Shown here in pieces: positions 46,601 through 59,359 of a stretch of 64,000 nt of DNA. The position numbers and the translations under genes are program-made. The notes under the pieces are model-generated. The model made no database searches and was not told the DNA's origin. It saw only the letters and a list, made by a program, of their open reading frames with translations. The stretch's first letter is position 1. Each line of letters begins with the position of its first letter. Source of the DNA: Coenobita brevimanus (lineage: Eukaryota; Arthropoda; Malacostraca; Decapoda; Coenobitidae); NCBI GenBank assembly GCA_032717465.1, contig CM064713.1:258501-322500 (forward strand), written 5' to 3'.

Positions 46601-47048
46601 TTCCTGATAATGTTCACCACATCTCCCTTTTGCTAAAATGTTGTCACAGATCCAATTTAGCCTTTGTTTCAATTATGAAATGATTATTCACTTTTTATTT
46701 ATTATAACCAACTGAACACCTTTCGAAGCAAATGTGGGAAAAAAAATTAGGCACTCAAAATATCACACATAAAGGCTGCTTCAGTTACTTCAACACGAGA
46801 GGTGGAGAGAGGGAAGTGACAGATTACTATTTCCTTAACCTCTCTTTCTCTCCCTATCTCTTTTTTTCTTAGTCCTCTATCTCACAATCACTGATGCTAC
46901 TATCACTGTCTCCTTAAACCACAGCTATATACACGTATAAAATCATTTAGCATCTCATTTAACTCTGAAACTACAACTAACTGTACATATGTGGGGGCTA
47001 GTGAAGGGACTATAGGTTGGCTATCAGACATTTGCTGTCCATTTATCC
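43611..47048 (-). other. AT-rich repeat-poor block, probable Myc 3' UTR and downstream DNA
   Basis: 3.4 kb with no recognised transposon directly after the Myc stop on the minus strand. Many TAAAT/ATTTA and several AATAAA words in minus-strand sense (for example near 43809) would suit a long AU-rich 3' UTR. Frames are short and none has a motif. The extent of the UTR is inferred. Confidence 0.4.
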
Positions 47049-47351
47049 TCAACTGGACATGGCTTTCCTCCTCTTAAGTTCCTCGATTCTTCTTACAAGA
47101 GCCTCCTTCTCTCTTAACATCCTCTCCTCATCAAGTCGCAGTGCCATACAATGATCAGCAGCCTTCTTCAGAATCTGTACCTTAGGGGCCTTCTCCAAGA
47201 CTTTGGTCTCAGGAACAAGCAGGCGGAGGTACTCAAAGGCGTTACGGAGATCAACTCTCCGCTGGCGCTCAAGGGAGTTGTGTACGTTGCGTCTTCCTTC
47301 ATCACTTTCACCACCACGACCACGCCGACGATGTTTGCTTGACCGGATAAC
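47049..47351 (-). CDS. Myc: Myc last exon: bHLH-leucine zipper
   Basis: 100 codons plus stop TGA (47051-47049). It begins VIRSSKHRRRGRGGESDEG, an acidic/basic linker, then the bHLHZip reaching almost to the C-terminus, as in all Myc proteins. The minus-strand acceptor is TTTTGCCAGCAG. Confidence 0.93.
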   Translation of the reverse strand, partial: VIRSSKHRRRGRGGESDEGRRNVHNSLERQRRVDLRNAFEYLRLLVPETKVLEKAPKVQILKKAADHCMALRLDEERMLREKEALVRRIEELKRRKAMSS

Positions 47352-48181
47352 CTGCTGGCAAAATAAACATTCAAATTATGGTGGGATGCCATACTCACAT
47401 ATACAGTACTGACTGACTGTTCATACTGTGCATCCTCTATCCAACTGCTGGTATTGTCACACCAGTATTTTACTCAGGCTAATATCCTAACAGATTCGAT
47501 TATGGGAAAATACGTTGATCACAAGGCTAAAAACCATGTTATAAACAATATTATACAGTATTTTGACAAAAACTTTATCGCTACTCAGGTACTGTACAGA
47601 AAATCCCTACCTGCCAAAATACCGTACCAAATTACACATATGAGGGGAATCTTCAGTAATTATCCATGTGACACATTTCACACTCACTGGGAAGGCAAAC
47701 TGACTCAATCTGATACTCCATATTCCACTGCAGTGATAAAATTATGGATATAAGGAGCAGGATACAGAAGCTTAAGTTCTATTGTAACTATACGTCAGCT
47801 TTAACAATAAGCCAGAGAATATACTGTATTCACTCCTCACCTCTGAATGCTGGTCCCTCATGCGTTTTGTGTATGCTGCCGGTTTGCCCTGAGTCTTGAT
47901 CTTCACTGACACAAGCCTTCCAGCAGGAATACCCATGCTGGCATCCTCCCCTTCGGTCCAGGTGCCCTTGTTCTGCCTGTTCCGCATGGCTTCCTGGATG
48001 GCCAACTGCAACTGTCTCTTTACGTCCGCTGAGCGTTTAGTGTTGCTGGTGTTTGTGGTCTGTATGGTCTTGGTGGGCATGACAGGGTTGTTGGTTGGTG
48101 GAAATGCAGAGGGTAGGTTGCCTCCTCCTGTTGTTCTTCCTTCATTCTGCTCTGGGCATGACACGACATCTACCTCGTCTT
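47049..48181 (-). CDS. Myc: Myc proto-oncogene orthologue, 3' two exons (partial)
   Basis: A transcription factor expected to dimerise with Max and bind CACGTG E-boxes, driving growth genes. Exons 48181-47841 and 47351-47049 (minus) join in phase 0 (CAG/GTGAGG-type donor; TGCCAGCAG acceptor). The first opens with EDEVDVVSCPE, the conserved acidic box before the basic region. The last has RRNVHNSLERQRRVDLRNAF (basic helix with the H-N-E-R-R DNA contacts), LRLLVPE, then EKAPKVQILKKA, a Myc-specific helix 2 signature. A zipper follows with heptads L, M, L, L and the C-terminus RRKAMSS. The 5' exon holding Myc boxes I and II is absent; the exon enters with two bases of a split codon, so an upstream exon must exist. 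No defect is seen. Confidence 0.9.
47352..47840 (-). other. Myc last intron (489 bp)
   Basis: Starts GTGAGGAG and ends TTTTGCCAGCAG on the minus strand. AT-rich; nothing else seen. Confidence 0.85.
47841..48181 (-). CDS. Myc: Myc penultimate exon: acidic EDEVDVVS box
   Basis: 341 nt, minus-strand acceptor CATTGTTTCAG. It encodes EDEVDVVSCPEQNEG, a Pro/Thr/Asn-rich stretch, then ADVKRQLQLAIQEAMRNRQN and GRLVSVKIKTQGKPAAYTKR. It enters with two bases of a Glu or Lys codon. Confidence 0.88.
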
Positions 48182-49489
48182 CTGAAACAATGGAAACGAC
48201 ATGGTCAGTGGCTTTTTTTTTTTTTTTTTCTCCCAAAGGGCACTTAGTTATGTGCCCCCCCCCCACAAAAAAAATAAATAATGATGATGACTGATCATGA
48301 TCTGTGATAATAATGATCACCACAATCATCATAATTTCATCTATTCATAACATTTTACCATATACTGTACTGGTATCTATATGCCCCCCCCTTTTTTTTC
48401 ATTCAATATCCATCAAGGGGATGGATGATTTGGCTTGGGTAAGAAAGATAACTGTAGCTATAATAAATAGAGTTATGGGGGGCTATCAGTAATTTGAGGC
48501 ACCAATAAGAATAAGAAATGCTTTTAACAATGTTAAATTCAGGTAACCATTTTTTTCCCCCTATTACCTGTACATACATGATTATCTCACTAGACTTCCA
48601 TCATCATCTGTCTTACTGCTCATCCTTTCTCATTCCCAGTCCTCTCTCTCTCTCTCCATCTGAGCTTTCATCTTATCTAATCTTCCCCCAGTCCTTCTCA
48701 AACGTCAGCTATCTCTCGACACCTCCCTCTCCTTCCCCCCCCTCCCCTGGCAAGCAGTGAGGACATTGGAACACTGACGCAGCAGAGATAAACAGAGAAT
48801 GGGGGGGATATTTTAATGCTAGCCAAGGTAGCTGGGAGGAGGGTGCACAGAAAACGAGAGTGTGGGGGTTGTCAAGAACGAAAATGAAAGTGAGGGGAGG
48901 GGGTGAGGCTGTACGAGGAAGTTGAAATAAAAGGGTAGGGGAGGGTGTACGAGTGAGAAAGGAATTGGTAAGACGAAGAATATGGGGTAGAAATGAGAAG
49001 GTAGAAAGGGTATAAGGGAAAAATTAAAGGGTACGGGAGGGGATATGGGGGAGAAAATTAACGGGTAGGGGAGGGAGAATATGAGAAAAGTTAGTATACT
49101 GGGGAGAGCAACTGAGGGGTGGGGGATAGAAATAGGAGTATGGGGGAGGAGAAGTGAAAACAGTGGGGAAAGAAAATTCGAAGGGAGAGATTAGGGAGAA
49201 AACAGAGTACAGGATGGAGATGATGAAGATAAAGAAAGGGTACCAATGGGTGAGAAAATAAAATAATGGAATATATATGGGCCGGAAGGGATGAGGTGTT
49301 GGGGGAAGTAAAGCAAAAAAAAATGAGGGAAACAGAAGAGTAAAGTGAAAGATTGCAGGGAGGAGAAATTAATGGTTTGTGATGGTGGTGTATAGGAAAA
49401 ACATATGAATAGAGAGACAAAAGAAGCAAAGATGGAAAGAAAGGAGAGCAACGGGGATGAGAGCGCCAGAGACAGAAAGGAGGGAGTTG

Positions 49490-49491
<2 letters not shown>

Positions 49492-49531
<40 letters not shown>

Positions 49532-49652
49532 GAATGTATGGCATCTTAGGGTAACCCTTTGAGATTAAAGTAAGGCAGGGTCAATGAACACCGGGGGAGC
49601 AACAGACAGAAATACAGCACAAGAATAAATAGATATAATGCAGAGAAGGTTC

Positions 49653-49710
<58 letters not shown>

Positions 49711-49800
49711 GTAAGAGTCAATGGCATGTAGAGAATGTGAGACCCCCCTCATCATCCACTCCACCATACATACCCCAGTGTCCACTCAACTACCCCCCAT

Positions 49801-49840
<40 letters not shown>

Positions 49841-50015
49841 TTTATCCATCTTAGGAGCGACCTTCCGAATTGGAGGGAATGGATGCAACTTCTTTAACCC
49901 CTTCATTACGAGGTCCTTCCTAACATAAATAAAACAGTATGGTAGAAGCACAAATACACTAGATAGGGGTTAAGCATTCTAAAGGTAATGTGACAGGTTA
50001 GCAATTTTCACTCAG

Positions 50016-50040
<25 letters not shown>
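49492..50040. repeat. Cluster of four (CT)n/(GA)n microsatellites
   Basis: (CT)n at 49494-49528, (GA)n at 49656-49708, (CT)n at 49803-49838 and (GA)n at 50014-50042. Confidence 0.95.
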
Positions 50041-50046
<6 letters not shown>

Positions 50047-50699
50047 AGAAAAAAAAGAGGAGGAGGAGGAGGAGGAGTAAAAGTTAAGCCGAATGTTGAG
50101 CAAGCATAGACTTTGTTGAGACGAGATCATTGACATAGAGGAAAATAAAGACGAGACAGGGTGGAGATAAGGAAGAATGGGGAGGAAACAAGAAGAGCCG
50201 TGTAAGGCAAGCAAGAGGAGAGAGGGCTCTGTAGGGGAGGAGGGAAGTGAAAGCTCTAGGTAAGGGAAGAGGAAAGAAGTGGGAAGAGTGTAAGGGAGGA
50301 GAGGAGGCACTAAGTACAAATAAGGCCTGTGAGATAAAGTGAAAAAGAACACAAAAGTTGTACAGTTTAAGAGGGGCGGTACGGATGGTAGGAGGGGGAG
50401 AGGTGTGACAATGAGGTAGGGGGAGGGGGGAGGTAGAAGGGAAGGGGAACAGGAGGGTAGAGGAAGGGGGAGAGAGGAGGCAGGGGGATGAAGGGTTAAG
50501 GAAGGATGGGGATGAAAGGCTCAGGATGGAGGGAGAGGGGGACTAGGGTGAAAGTGAACGAAAAATGGAAACAAAAGCAAAAGTGAGACTAAAGAGGATA
50601 AGTGAAAGCGGGTAGAGAGTAGGGTAAGAGAAAACTGGATGAGAGTGGTGGAGAGAGGAGAGGGACACGGGGAAAGGGGTGAGGGGAGAGGCGGGGGGT

Positions 50700-51190
50700 C
50701 TGGCACTAACCACTGTTCTGGCGACACTCAAGTTGGCACCCTCTATACCCAGACAGTGCCACAGCCAATACAGCCAGCCAGACAGGGCCACAGCCAACAT
50801 ACCCAGACAGTGTCACACACACAGACACTGTCTCAGCCAATACACCCCAGACAGTGTCACACACACACACACTGTCACAGCCTGTATGCCCAGACAGTGC
50901 CACATCCAACAAAACCGGGCATACAGTCAAAGAAACATACCCAGATAGTGCCACAGCGAACATACAGAGTGTCATAACCAACATATCCAAACAAAGCCAC
51001 AATCAGCAAAGTGCCACAACTGAGAACTGTGCTATAACTAACACACGTTGCTACAGTCAGCACAGACCGTACCAGCAAAGACCGACACAGCTAACATAAG
51101 ACACTGCCACAATCAACAGACAGTGCCACAACCAAGAAACAATGCCACAACTAACAGTGCTATGGCCAACACAGATACAGTGCCACTTAA
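50700..51190. repeat. Degenerate minisatellite (CAGACAGTGCCACAGCCAACATA type)
   Basis: About 15 units of 26-34 bp with ACAGTGCCACAG or CAGACAGTGTCACA cores. Confidence 0.75.
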
Positions 51191-51473
51191 CTACTTTCGT
51201 ATGCTTCCCATTCCTTATTACTCTCCCCTTCCCTATCCCTTCATTCTTCCATTACGTACCCCTCTCCCCTGCCTTTTACCTCCCTAATATTTCACCCCTA
51301 CCCTCTCTCCCCACCTCAACATAAACGACCCCCAATTGTAGTTGTCCTCCCTAGTCACCCCCATTACTCCCCCCCCCTTCTCTCTCTCTCTCTCTCTCAG
51401 ACGTACCTTAGTTCCCTCCCCAACTTTTCATCTTTTTCTCCCTTGACGACTCAGTGGAAGAGGGGAGCGATAT

Positions 51474-51509
<36 letters not shown>

Positions 51510-52429
51510 TTCGCCCCCCTCCCTAACCTTCCCTCCCCTCTCACATTCCTCAGTTTCCTCTCCCCTCACCCTCATTTTTCCCTCTCAAGGCACTTTCTCC
51601 TCCCTTTGCCCAGACGTACCCATCACCCCTCTCCCCTCCCTCTCCTACCCTCTTTTTTCTCCCTCCCTCTCCCCTCGGCTTCTTCCCTTATCCAGACAAC
51701 CCCTCTCACCTCGTCCAACCCCTCTTCTCCTTTCCTCTCAGGCTCCCTCCCTTCCCCTCATATTGTGCTTCTCATTGTCTTCCTCATTCTCCTTTTCTTC
51801 TCTAACCTCCTTTCCTCTCACTCCCTTCTCATGTGCTCTTTATCCTCATCCTTATCGTCCTTTCCCCCTTTCCTTCCTTGCCCTCCCATCCTACTTTTCC
51901 TCCTTCCCTTCCCTCCCTCCTTCTCATGCCTCCCCTCCCCTTTCCTCCACACCTCCTCCTTTTTCCTACCTTCCTGTTTTCCTCTAACTGCCCTCCAAAT
52001 CCTCCTCTTTCCTTCTCTCCATTACCTTCCCTCCACCTCCTCCCCTCCCACCTCCTGTTTTCTTATCCTCCTTTCCTTTCTCTTCCACACCTTTCTCTCC
52101 TCAATCTCTCTCCTTTCCTTCTCCTCCCCTCCCTCCTTTACTTCCCTGCCTACTCCTGTCGAAGCTCTTCCTTTCTCCTTTCCCTCCCCTCCTCTCTGCT
52201 TCACTCTACTCCTTCCCCTCACATCCCCTCATCCAGACGAACAGAAAAAAAAAAAAAAGAGGGGGGGAGGGAGGGGGGACAGGAAGAAGAGTTAAAATTC
52301 TCCCTCATCTGAAAAAAAGTACCAGCCATTTTAAGAAGCAGAGTTCAGATGGGGTAAAAAAAAAAAATCCTTATGTTAGGGTAGGGTAGGGTTGGTTTTC
52401 CCCCTACTTGTGGTACAGTCTGTCCAATG

Positions 52430-52880
52430 CGATGGTGAGATCGTTGTGGTTGTGGTCGTTTGGGTGATTTGGTGGTGGTGATTGTTTGGGTGACTGTGGT
52501 GGTGGTGATTGTTTGGGTGACTGTGGTGGTGGTGATTGCTTGGGTGATTGTGGTGGTGGTGATTGTTTGGATGATTGTGGTGGTGGTAACTGTTTGGGTG
52601 ACTGTCGTAGTAATGATGGTTGTTTGGGTGACTTGTGTGGTGGTGGTGGTGGTTGCCTGGGTGATTGTGGTGGTTGTTAGGGTGACTGTGGTGGTTGTTT
52701 GGGTGATGTGGTAATTTTGTTATTGCAGTGGTTGTAGTTGTGGAGATTATGGCGGTAGTTGTGGACGTAACTGTGGTAGAGCTCGTTGGTATAACTGTGA
52801 TAGGGGCAGATGTAGAGGTGACTGGTAGTGGTGGTTGTGTTAATATGTGGTTGTTGCGGGGCACTGGATGGCAAACCACT
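52430..52880. repeat. 24-bp minisatellite (GGTGATTGTTTGGGTGACTGTGGT)n; possible histidine-rich exon
   Basis: Tandem 24-bp units at 52460-52700. On the minus strand one frame (52879-52376) is open and reads HPNNHHHHS repeats after a Thr/Pro-rich segment. It is preceded by an acceptor-like ACCTTTTTACAG and followed by an ACAA/GTAGGG donor-like site. That would end in phase 1, as needed to join the Myc exon at 48181. All frames of such a repeat tend to be open, so coding is weakly supported. Confidence 0.3.
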
Positions 52881-53088
52881 GTAAAAAGGTATCAAGTAGC
52901 AGGAACACAGTAACAATATTTACATGATATATCTGGAGTATGCTACAATGGGGGAAATATAGGTAACAGGAGAGTACTGGAAATAAAACTAGAAATTTAA
53001 TATGGTTACTCATGGACACGAAAAATTCAACGCGATGCAAGAAAAATGAGGAGCAAGAGGGGCAAAAATAAGTTAATGGGGTTGGAAT

Positions 53089-53121
<33 letters not shown>

Positions 53122-54164
53122 GGGGGAGGGGGGAAAGTTTGCAAGCCTCACCTTACTTAGAGGGAGGGAAGAAAGAGTGACACAGGAGGGAAGAACAGGG
53201 AGGAAGGGGAAGAAGTGAATGAGGGAAAAGAAGAAAAAAGAGGACAGAGAAGGGACAAGAGGGAAGACTGAAAAATGGAAGAAGAAAACGTGGAAATGGA
53301 AGGGAAGTTGAGGAAGGTATGGTGAAGAGATTGTATGAAAAACGAAGAGACGTGTGAGAGAATGAAAATAAAAGAAAAACAGAAGGAAAGGAGAGGGGGG
53401 GGAGTGAGAGATGAAGGAGGAGGGAGGGGGAGAAAAAGAGCAGAGGTGCGATGGAGGGAGACGGGAGAGGAAGGCGAAAGAATGAACGGAATGAGAGGTA
53501 GGGAGGGGGAAAGAGGAATGAGGAGTGAGAGATCTGGGAGAAAGAAAGCGCGAGGGAAGGAGATAGGTAAGAAAAAGAGGGGGGAAGAGGAATGAGAAAC
53601 ATTAGAGAAATGAAGGAAGGGGGTTGAGAAAATGAGATATGGGAAGGAATGGGGGAGGGAAAGGGAAGGCGAGAGGATGACGGGAGCAGAGATGTTAAAA
53701 GAGGAAATGGGAGAAAAATTGGATGATCATGGAGAGGAGGGAGAAGGAAAGTGAGAGGTAAGGGAAAACGGGGGAGGGAGAAGGAAAGTGAGAGGTAAGG
53801 GAAAAGGGGGAAGGGAGGAAAGAGAGAGGAGACAGCGGGAAGGGAGGAGAGAGAGACGAGACAGGAAGAAGGGAAAGACGTGGTGGGGGGAGGGAAAGAA
53901 GATAGGAAAGAAGACGGGGAGAAGGAAAGGGAAGAGATGGGGAAGAGAAACAAAGAGGGAAGGGGCAGGGAGAGGAAGAGGGAAGGGGAAGGGAGAGGAA
54001 GAGGGAAGAGGAGAGGAAGAGGGAAGAGGAGAGATAGGGAGGGGAGGAGGAGACGGTAGGATGGAGGTGATTTAGAGGGGTGGAGTAAGAGGGAAAAAAG
54101 AATGATTTATTTGGAAAGGTTAACTGAGAAGGTGGGGCCTAATATACATGTTGATGGTGATATT

Positions 54165-54177
54165 ATTATTATTACTA

Positions 54178-54208
<31 letters not shown>

Positions 54209-54222
54209 TATTTTTATTATAA
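54165..54222. repeat. (ATT)n microsatellite
   Basis: About 58 bp of ATT with ACT interruptions. Confidence 0.9.
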
Positions 54223-56309
54223 CTGCATTTTAATGATGCGCGTTATTGTTCTACTTTTTATCATTTACAGATCTTAATTACAGTAAAACAACACAGTACA
54301 AAAATTGTGCACCACTGCTGTACTGCATTATAACTACAACAATAATAATGAGTAAAAAAGAAATACCCAGTTATATATTCTATTTTTTTTTTTTCCTATT
54401 ACTTCATTTGTTCCCTTCGTGTAAGGTAAACAAACCAGTCTAAATTAATCCGCTTGTTTTTTGCCCCACACCAACTATTCGGGAAGCCAGATATAAACCG
54501 GGCACAAGAATTTCCCAGGTTTGTTGTTTTCGTTTTAGGTGGAGCTGTGAGCGCGTGAAAAGGTGGAGAAAAACGGTTACGGGCGCCCCCCCCCCCACCA
54601 CTCTCTCTCTCATACGATTATATTCAGTTCGGGAAAGATCTCTCGTTGTGAAGGGTTAGGCTACAAGAGACACCACTGCAGAGACAACCAGCTGCAGCAA
54701 ATGGTTAAACTTCTGTGAGTAAAGTGCTTCCATTAAAAGGCCAACTATTATGCCTCATAAGATCTGTATGTTGTATGAATCTATATAACACACTGCTTCC
54801 CTCCCTCTCCTTCCCCAATCTCCCTCCCTCCCTCTCTCTCTCTCTCTCAAATTATCTGCATTCCTTCCGCCGCGGCATTTCCCCCCTTCTTTTAATTATA
54901 GCGGCCTCTTCTCTGCCTCTATCATCTTCCCTCCCTCCCAGCCTCTTTATCATTCCCTTATTACATACACCCATTCTTTCCCACCACCCATTTTCTTCCC
55001 CTATCGTATTCTTTGGGGTGGATTTTTTTTTATTACTTTCTCTTTCCCACCGTTCAATTTCTTCCCTAACATCTTTTTTGCGTTTTTTCTTCTCTGAGGC
55101 ACAGTAATGATGATGAGAATAACAAAAGTTCAATAATAATAATAATAATAATAAATCCCGATCCCCACCACCTTTTTTCTACCAGAGGATAGTGTGGTAA
55201 TAATTAAGTTTTGCAAAATAATTAAAATAACATTATCATGAAAATAATTATTAACATTTACACTAATAATCTCCCCTCCCTCCTCCTCCTTCTCTCTCTC
55301 TCTCTCTCACTGACTCGGGGTGGCACATTGGTGATCGAGAGAGAGAGAGAGGGGGGGGGGAAGCGGAATGAGGAAAGAACTTATCAGGAATTGCGACACC
55401 AGTGTGAACGACACATCAGAGATAGCGAGATAAATTGAGATAGTAAGATAACTCACACTACTTGAGAGAGAAAAAAAAAACAGTGAAGAGGTAGGCGTTT
55501 CCTCTCCACCCTGCCCCTCCCCTTCTCTATCTTTCCTTCCTTCTCCCTCCACTCTTCCCCCTACTCCCTCCATTCTTGAGCTTGCCTTCTCCCCTCTTCT
55601 CATGCATCCTCGGGTCCTTCCCCTTTCATTAATTCCCCCCCCCCTCTCTCTCACATTAATTGTCCCCTCCTCCTCTCTCTCTCTCTCTCTCTCGCTGATA
55701 ACAATAACCCAGCACAAAGGCTCAGTCAACACAGGATTAAGTGCTGCATTTTTTTTTTCTATCGCGTGTTTGTGATTCCCGACGATTGCCTTATCACCGC
55801 CATCTGAGAGTTGATTTGGCACATAAAAAACTACACAGACTCCTCCTATGCATTATTTCGCTGTTTTTATCGTGGTTACTTGATATTACTTAACTGGTAT
55901 AGGGAAAGAGAGTAGGAGAGGAGAGAAAAGAAGACGGGAGAGAAGGGGAGAGAAAAGTTTGAAGAGGAGGGGAGGGAAAGGGATTGGGGAGAGGATAGGA
56001 GAGAAAAGAAAAAGGGAGAGAACAGTTGAGAGGAGAGAAAAGAAGGGAGAGGAGGAGAGGAGAGCAGAGGAGGGAAAAGAAAGAAAAATATAGTGGCACA
56101 ATAAGTAAACGTGCATACGGGCCGAATCTGAAGGTCCCGAACTCACCTACGACTGAGATACGGAGGAGGGCAGTGCACGGGTCCAGTTCGCCAGTATCTT
56201 ATCTTGGCATACGGCAGATAAGACGTAATAAAACAATAACAAAGGTACTACTGTTGGCTGGCTGAAGGAGGCTTTGTTAGGGGCACTGATAAGAAAGGGA
56301 GGCGGGGAG

Positions 56310-56940
56310 CGGTCCAGGTTAGTGGGTAGGTAGGTCAACTTAGGTGGAAGGATGCGTGGGTGGGTGAATAACTCGGTGGGTGGATAACTGGATGGGTGAA
56401 TAACTAGGTGGGTGTATGAACAACTGGATAGATTATTAACAGGGTGGGTGGATGAAGAAAGGGATTAGTGGACGAATAACGAGGTGGATGATATAACAAT
56501 GGGTGGCTGAATAAGAGGGTGGGTAGATGAATAACTGGGTACGTAGATGAATAACAGGATTTAAAAGGGAAGGTAGATGTATAAGAGTGGATGGTTGGAT
56601 GGGTGGGTGGGCAGTTACGAGGGCTGATGAATGAATTGGCCGGACAGATAGTTAGGTAGGTTGGTGGGCTAGTATAGTAAATAGAAGGGTGGGTAGGGAA
56701 AATGAGTAGGTAAGTGAGTAAATTGGTAGGTAGGTAGATAGGTGGATTAATGGTAAGCAGGAGGCTGAGGGTGGGTAGGTGGGTATATTGATGGGTAAAC
56801 AGGCAGGTAGGTAAGTAAGTTGATAAATAGGCAGATAAGTGAATTAATGGCATGAATGAGGGTGAGGGTGGAGAAGTGGGTGGGTGGGCAGGCATGTAGG
56901 TAGGTATTTAGGTAGAAAGGTAGACGCCAAGTGGAAGGAT
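56310..56940. repeat. Degenerate (GGTA/GGTGGATGAATAACT) repeats
   Basis: Tetranucleotide-derived repeats such as GGTGGGTGGATGAATAACTG and GTAGGTAGGTAG over 600 bp. Frames rich in Pro, Ser, Thr and Tyr on the minus strand are artefacts of this. Confidence 0.75.
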
Positions 56941-58511
56941 GGATAAACAGTAGATATCCGGAAGTGTAACTATTACAGGAGGGAGGATGTGTAGGTAGGA
57001 ATATGTAAATACGTTAGAAAGGCAGGCAAACGTCTCCCTTCTCCCTCATCCCCCTCCCTACCATACCTGTTCGTCTATGCTGCCATTCCCCTCAATTTCC
57101 TCCATCCTCTACCTTCAACTTTCTCCTTCATTTATCCACATTTCTATTATTTTCCGTACCATACCTTCGCTTTCTTCTACCCCATCTCTCTCTCTTTCTC
57201 TCTCCATAATAAACTCTCCCTGCATTACTTCCCTCCCATCTCCCTGTTTACTTCCCCTAATAATAAGCTCTCCGTACTCCTCTTTTCTCCCCCTTCTTCT
57301 TCATCTCTTCCTTTTCTCTCTTCCCTCCAACCCTTCTGTCTCCCTCCCGCCTCCCTCATTCCCTCGAGCATTCACCAGTCTCTTGTACTCTTCCCGCAGT
57401 TTTTTTTTTTTTCTTTTACCTCCTTCCTCCAATACCTCTCACTAGTTACTTCCTCCCTCGCCTCTCCACAGTTTTCTCCATGTATCTCCCTTCATCCTCT
57501 AAAAAAAAGGGGAAAAAAAAAAATCCCTTAAACTCTGCCCTATACTCTCCCTCCTTGCCTTCTTACCCTCCTCCTCCCTCCTGTTCTAACACACCCCTCT
57601 CATTTTTTTCCTCTATTCCTCCCTCCCTCCTGTACTTTCTCCAGTCTACATACCTCGTCCCTTCCCTGTTTCTCTGTTCCATCATCCCTTCCTCGCTTCC
57701 CATTCTCTTCTCATTTCACTCCTCTTCTCCACCTTCCTCCCCCCAGTTCCTCTTCTCCCTCCCTCCCATCATCTTCTCCTCTCTTGCCCTATCCACTCTA
57801 TCCACCTCCCTTCTCTCTTTCTCCTCCCCCGCACCAAGCTCACCATTCCTTTCCATTCACTTCTAACCCACTCTCCATTCCTCCTCCCCTCCCCAGCCCT
57901 CCCTCCTTCCTTTCCTCTATCCCTCCCCTCCCCCCCGCCCCCTCCCGCCACGGTGTCGTCAGTGGAGATCTGAAATGTTTATCGGTAGTTCAAGGGGACA
58001 CGTCCGTTCAGTGGGGGGGGGGGCTGTTGGCTGTTTACTGTTTACTTTTTCACTTTCCTTGTCTCTCACACTTTTTTCACGGTACTAGCCTGGTATACAA
58101 GTTCATTTTTATTTTATTTATCTATTTACATCAAGTGAGGCTATGGTCTGTGGTGTATTCTACTTTTTTTTTAATTGGTGACTCCCTCTCTCTCTCTCTC
58201 TCTCCCTCTCACTTCCCTCCGTGTCTTCTACAGCCACCCCATCCCCCCCCCCACTACCCGTTCCCCTCTCCTTTTCCCTTTTCTCTCCTCTTCCTGTTCT
58301 TTAAACTTCTTCCATCTCATCTTCTCCACTCCTCTTCCATCTTTCCTTTTCTTCCTTATCTCTTCCTCTCTCAAATTTCCCCCTTTCCACCTCTCGTCTA
58401 AGCTTCACCATCCCACTCCTACCCTCCCACACTGTTACCCTAACCTTTATGTCCACCTCTAGAAATACACATCCATTAAAAAAAATACAAAAAAAAATCG
58501 GGAATTAAAAT

Positions 58512-58530
58512 GCACACACACACACACACA

Positions 58531-58605
<75 letters not shown>
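58512..58605. repeat. (CA)n-(TA)n microsatellite
   Basis: About 20 bp of CA and 73 bp of TA. Confidence 0.95.
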
Positions 58606-58608
<3 letters not shown>

Positions 58609-59359
58609 ATACGGACAATGAAAGGTGAATAATGAAAGAGCGTGAATGATCCAGAGAAGGCATGAAGGAAAGATCATTACCGGGAAGGGGAAGTTGTAAG
58701 ATATTAATGTCGGATGCTCAGAGAGAGAGAGAGAGAGAATACACGTAAGAGGGAACAAAGATAAGGAGAAAGACGAGAAAACAGAACAGAACAGAGGGAT
58801 GAAAGACGTAAAGGAAATAAGGTAAAGGGAGAAAGAATGGGAAAGAGCAAGGATGGGATAGGGAGAAACGACTAAAGGAAAGAATACTGACTGAAGGCAA
58901 GGGAAGAAGAAGAAAACAGTAGTAAAAAGAAAAGGAAAATGGGAAGAAAACAGTGGAAAATGTACCCGGGAAGACAAGGGATAACCAGACGAGGAGAGGG
59001 GGGGAAGGGTGGGGAGAAAGAGGAAGAATGGGTAGGAAGAAAAAGTAGGAGAGGAAGAGGAAGGAAGAGAGAGAAGAGAGGAATAGGGAGGAAGGGAGAG
59101 GCGGAAGCTGAGAAGAACCGGCGCCTTTAAAACCAGGGAGAAATAATGGAAGAGAAACAGGCCTCACAGGAGGGAGGAACTGAAAGAAACTCTCTCTCTC
59201 TCTCTCTGTCCTGCCTTCCTTTAGCCACCCTAACCTGCTCCGGAAACTTAATTTTATATGACTGGTTTTTGCACTTTTTTTTTTTTTTTCATATTCTAAG
59301 GAAGGGAGGAAAAAGAAAGGAGTTGTGGACGACGGAGGAAAGAGGGAAGGAGGAAGAAA

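Noticed and set aside
51454..52312. Pro/Ser/Leu/Phe-rich frames that look like a membrane or collagen-like protein
   Set aside because: Polypyrimidine DNA gives such frames; there is no start context, splice sites or motif.
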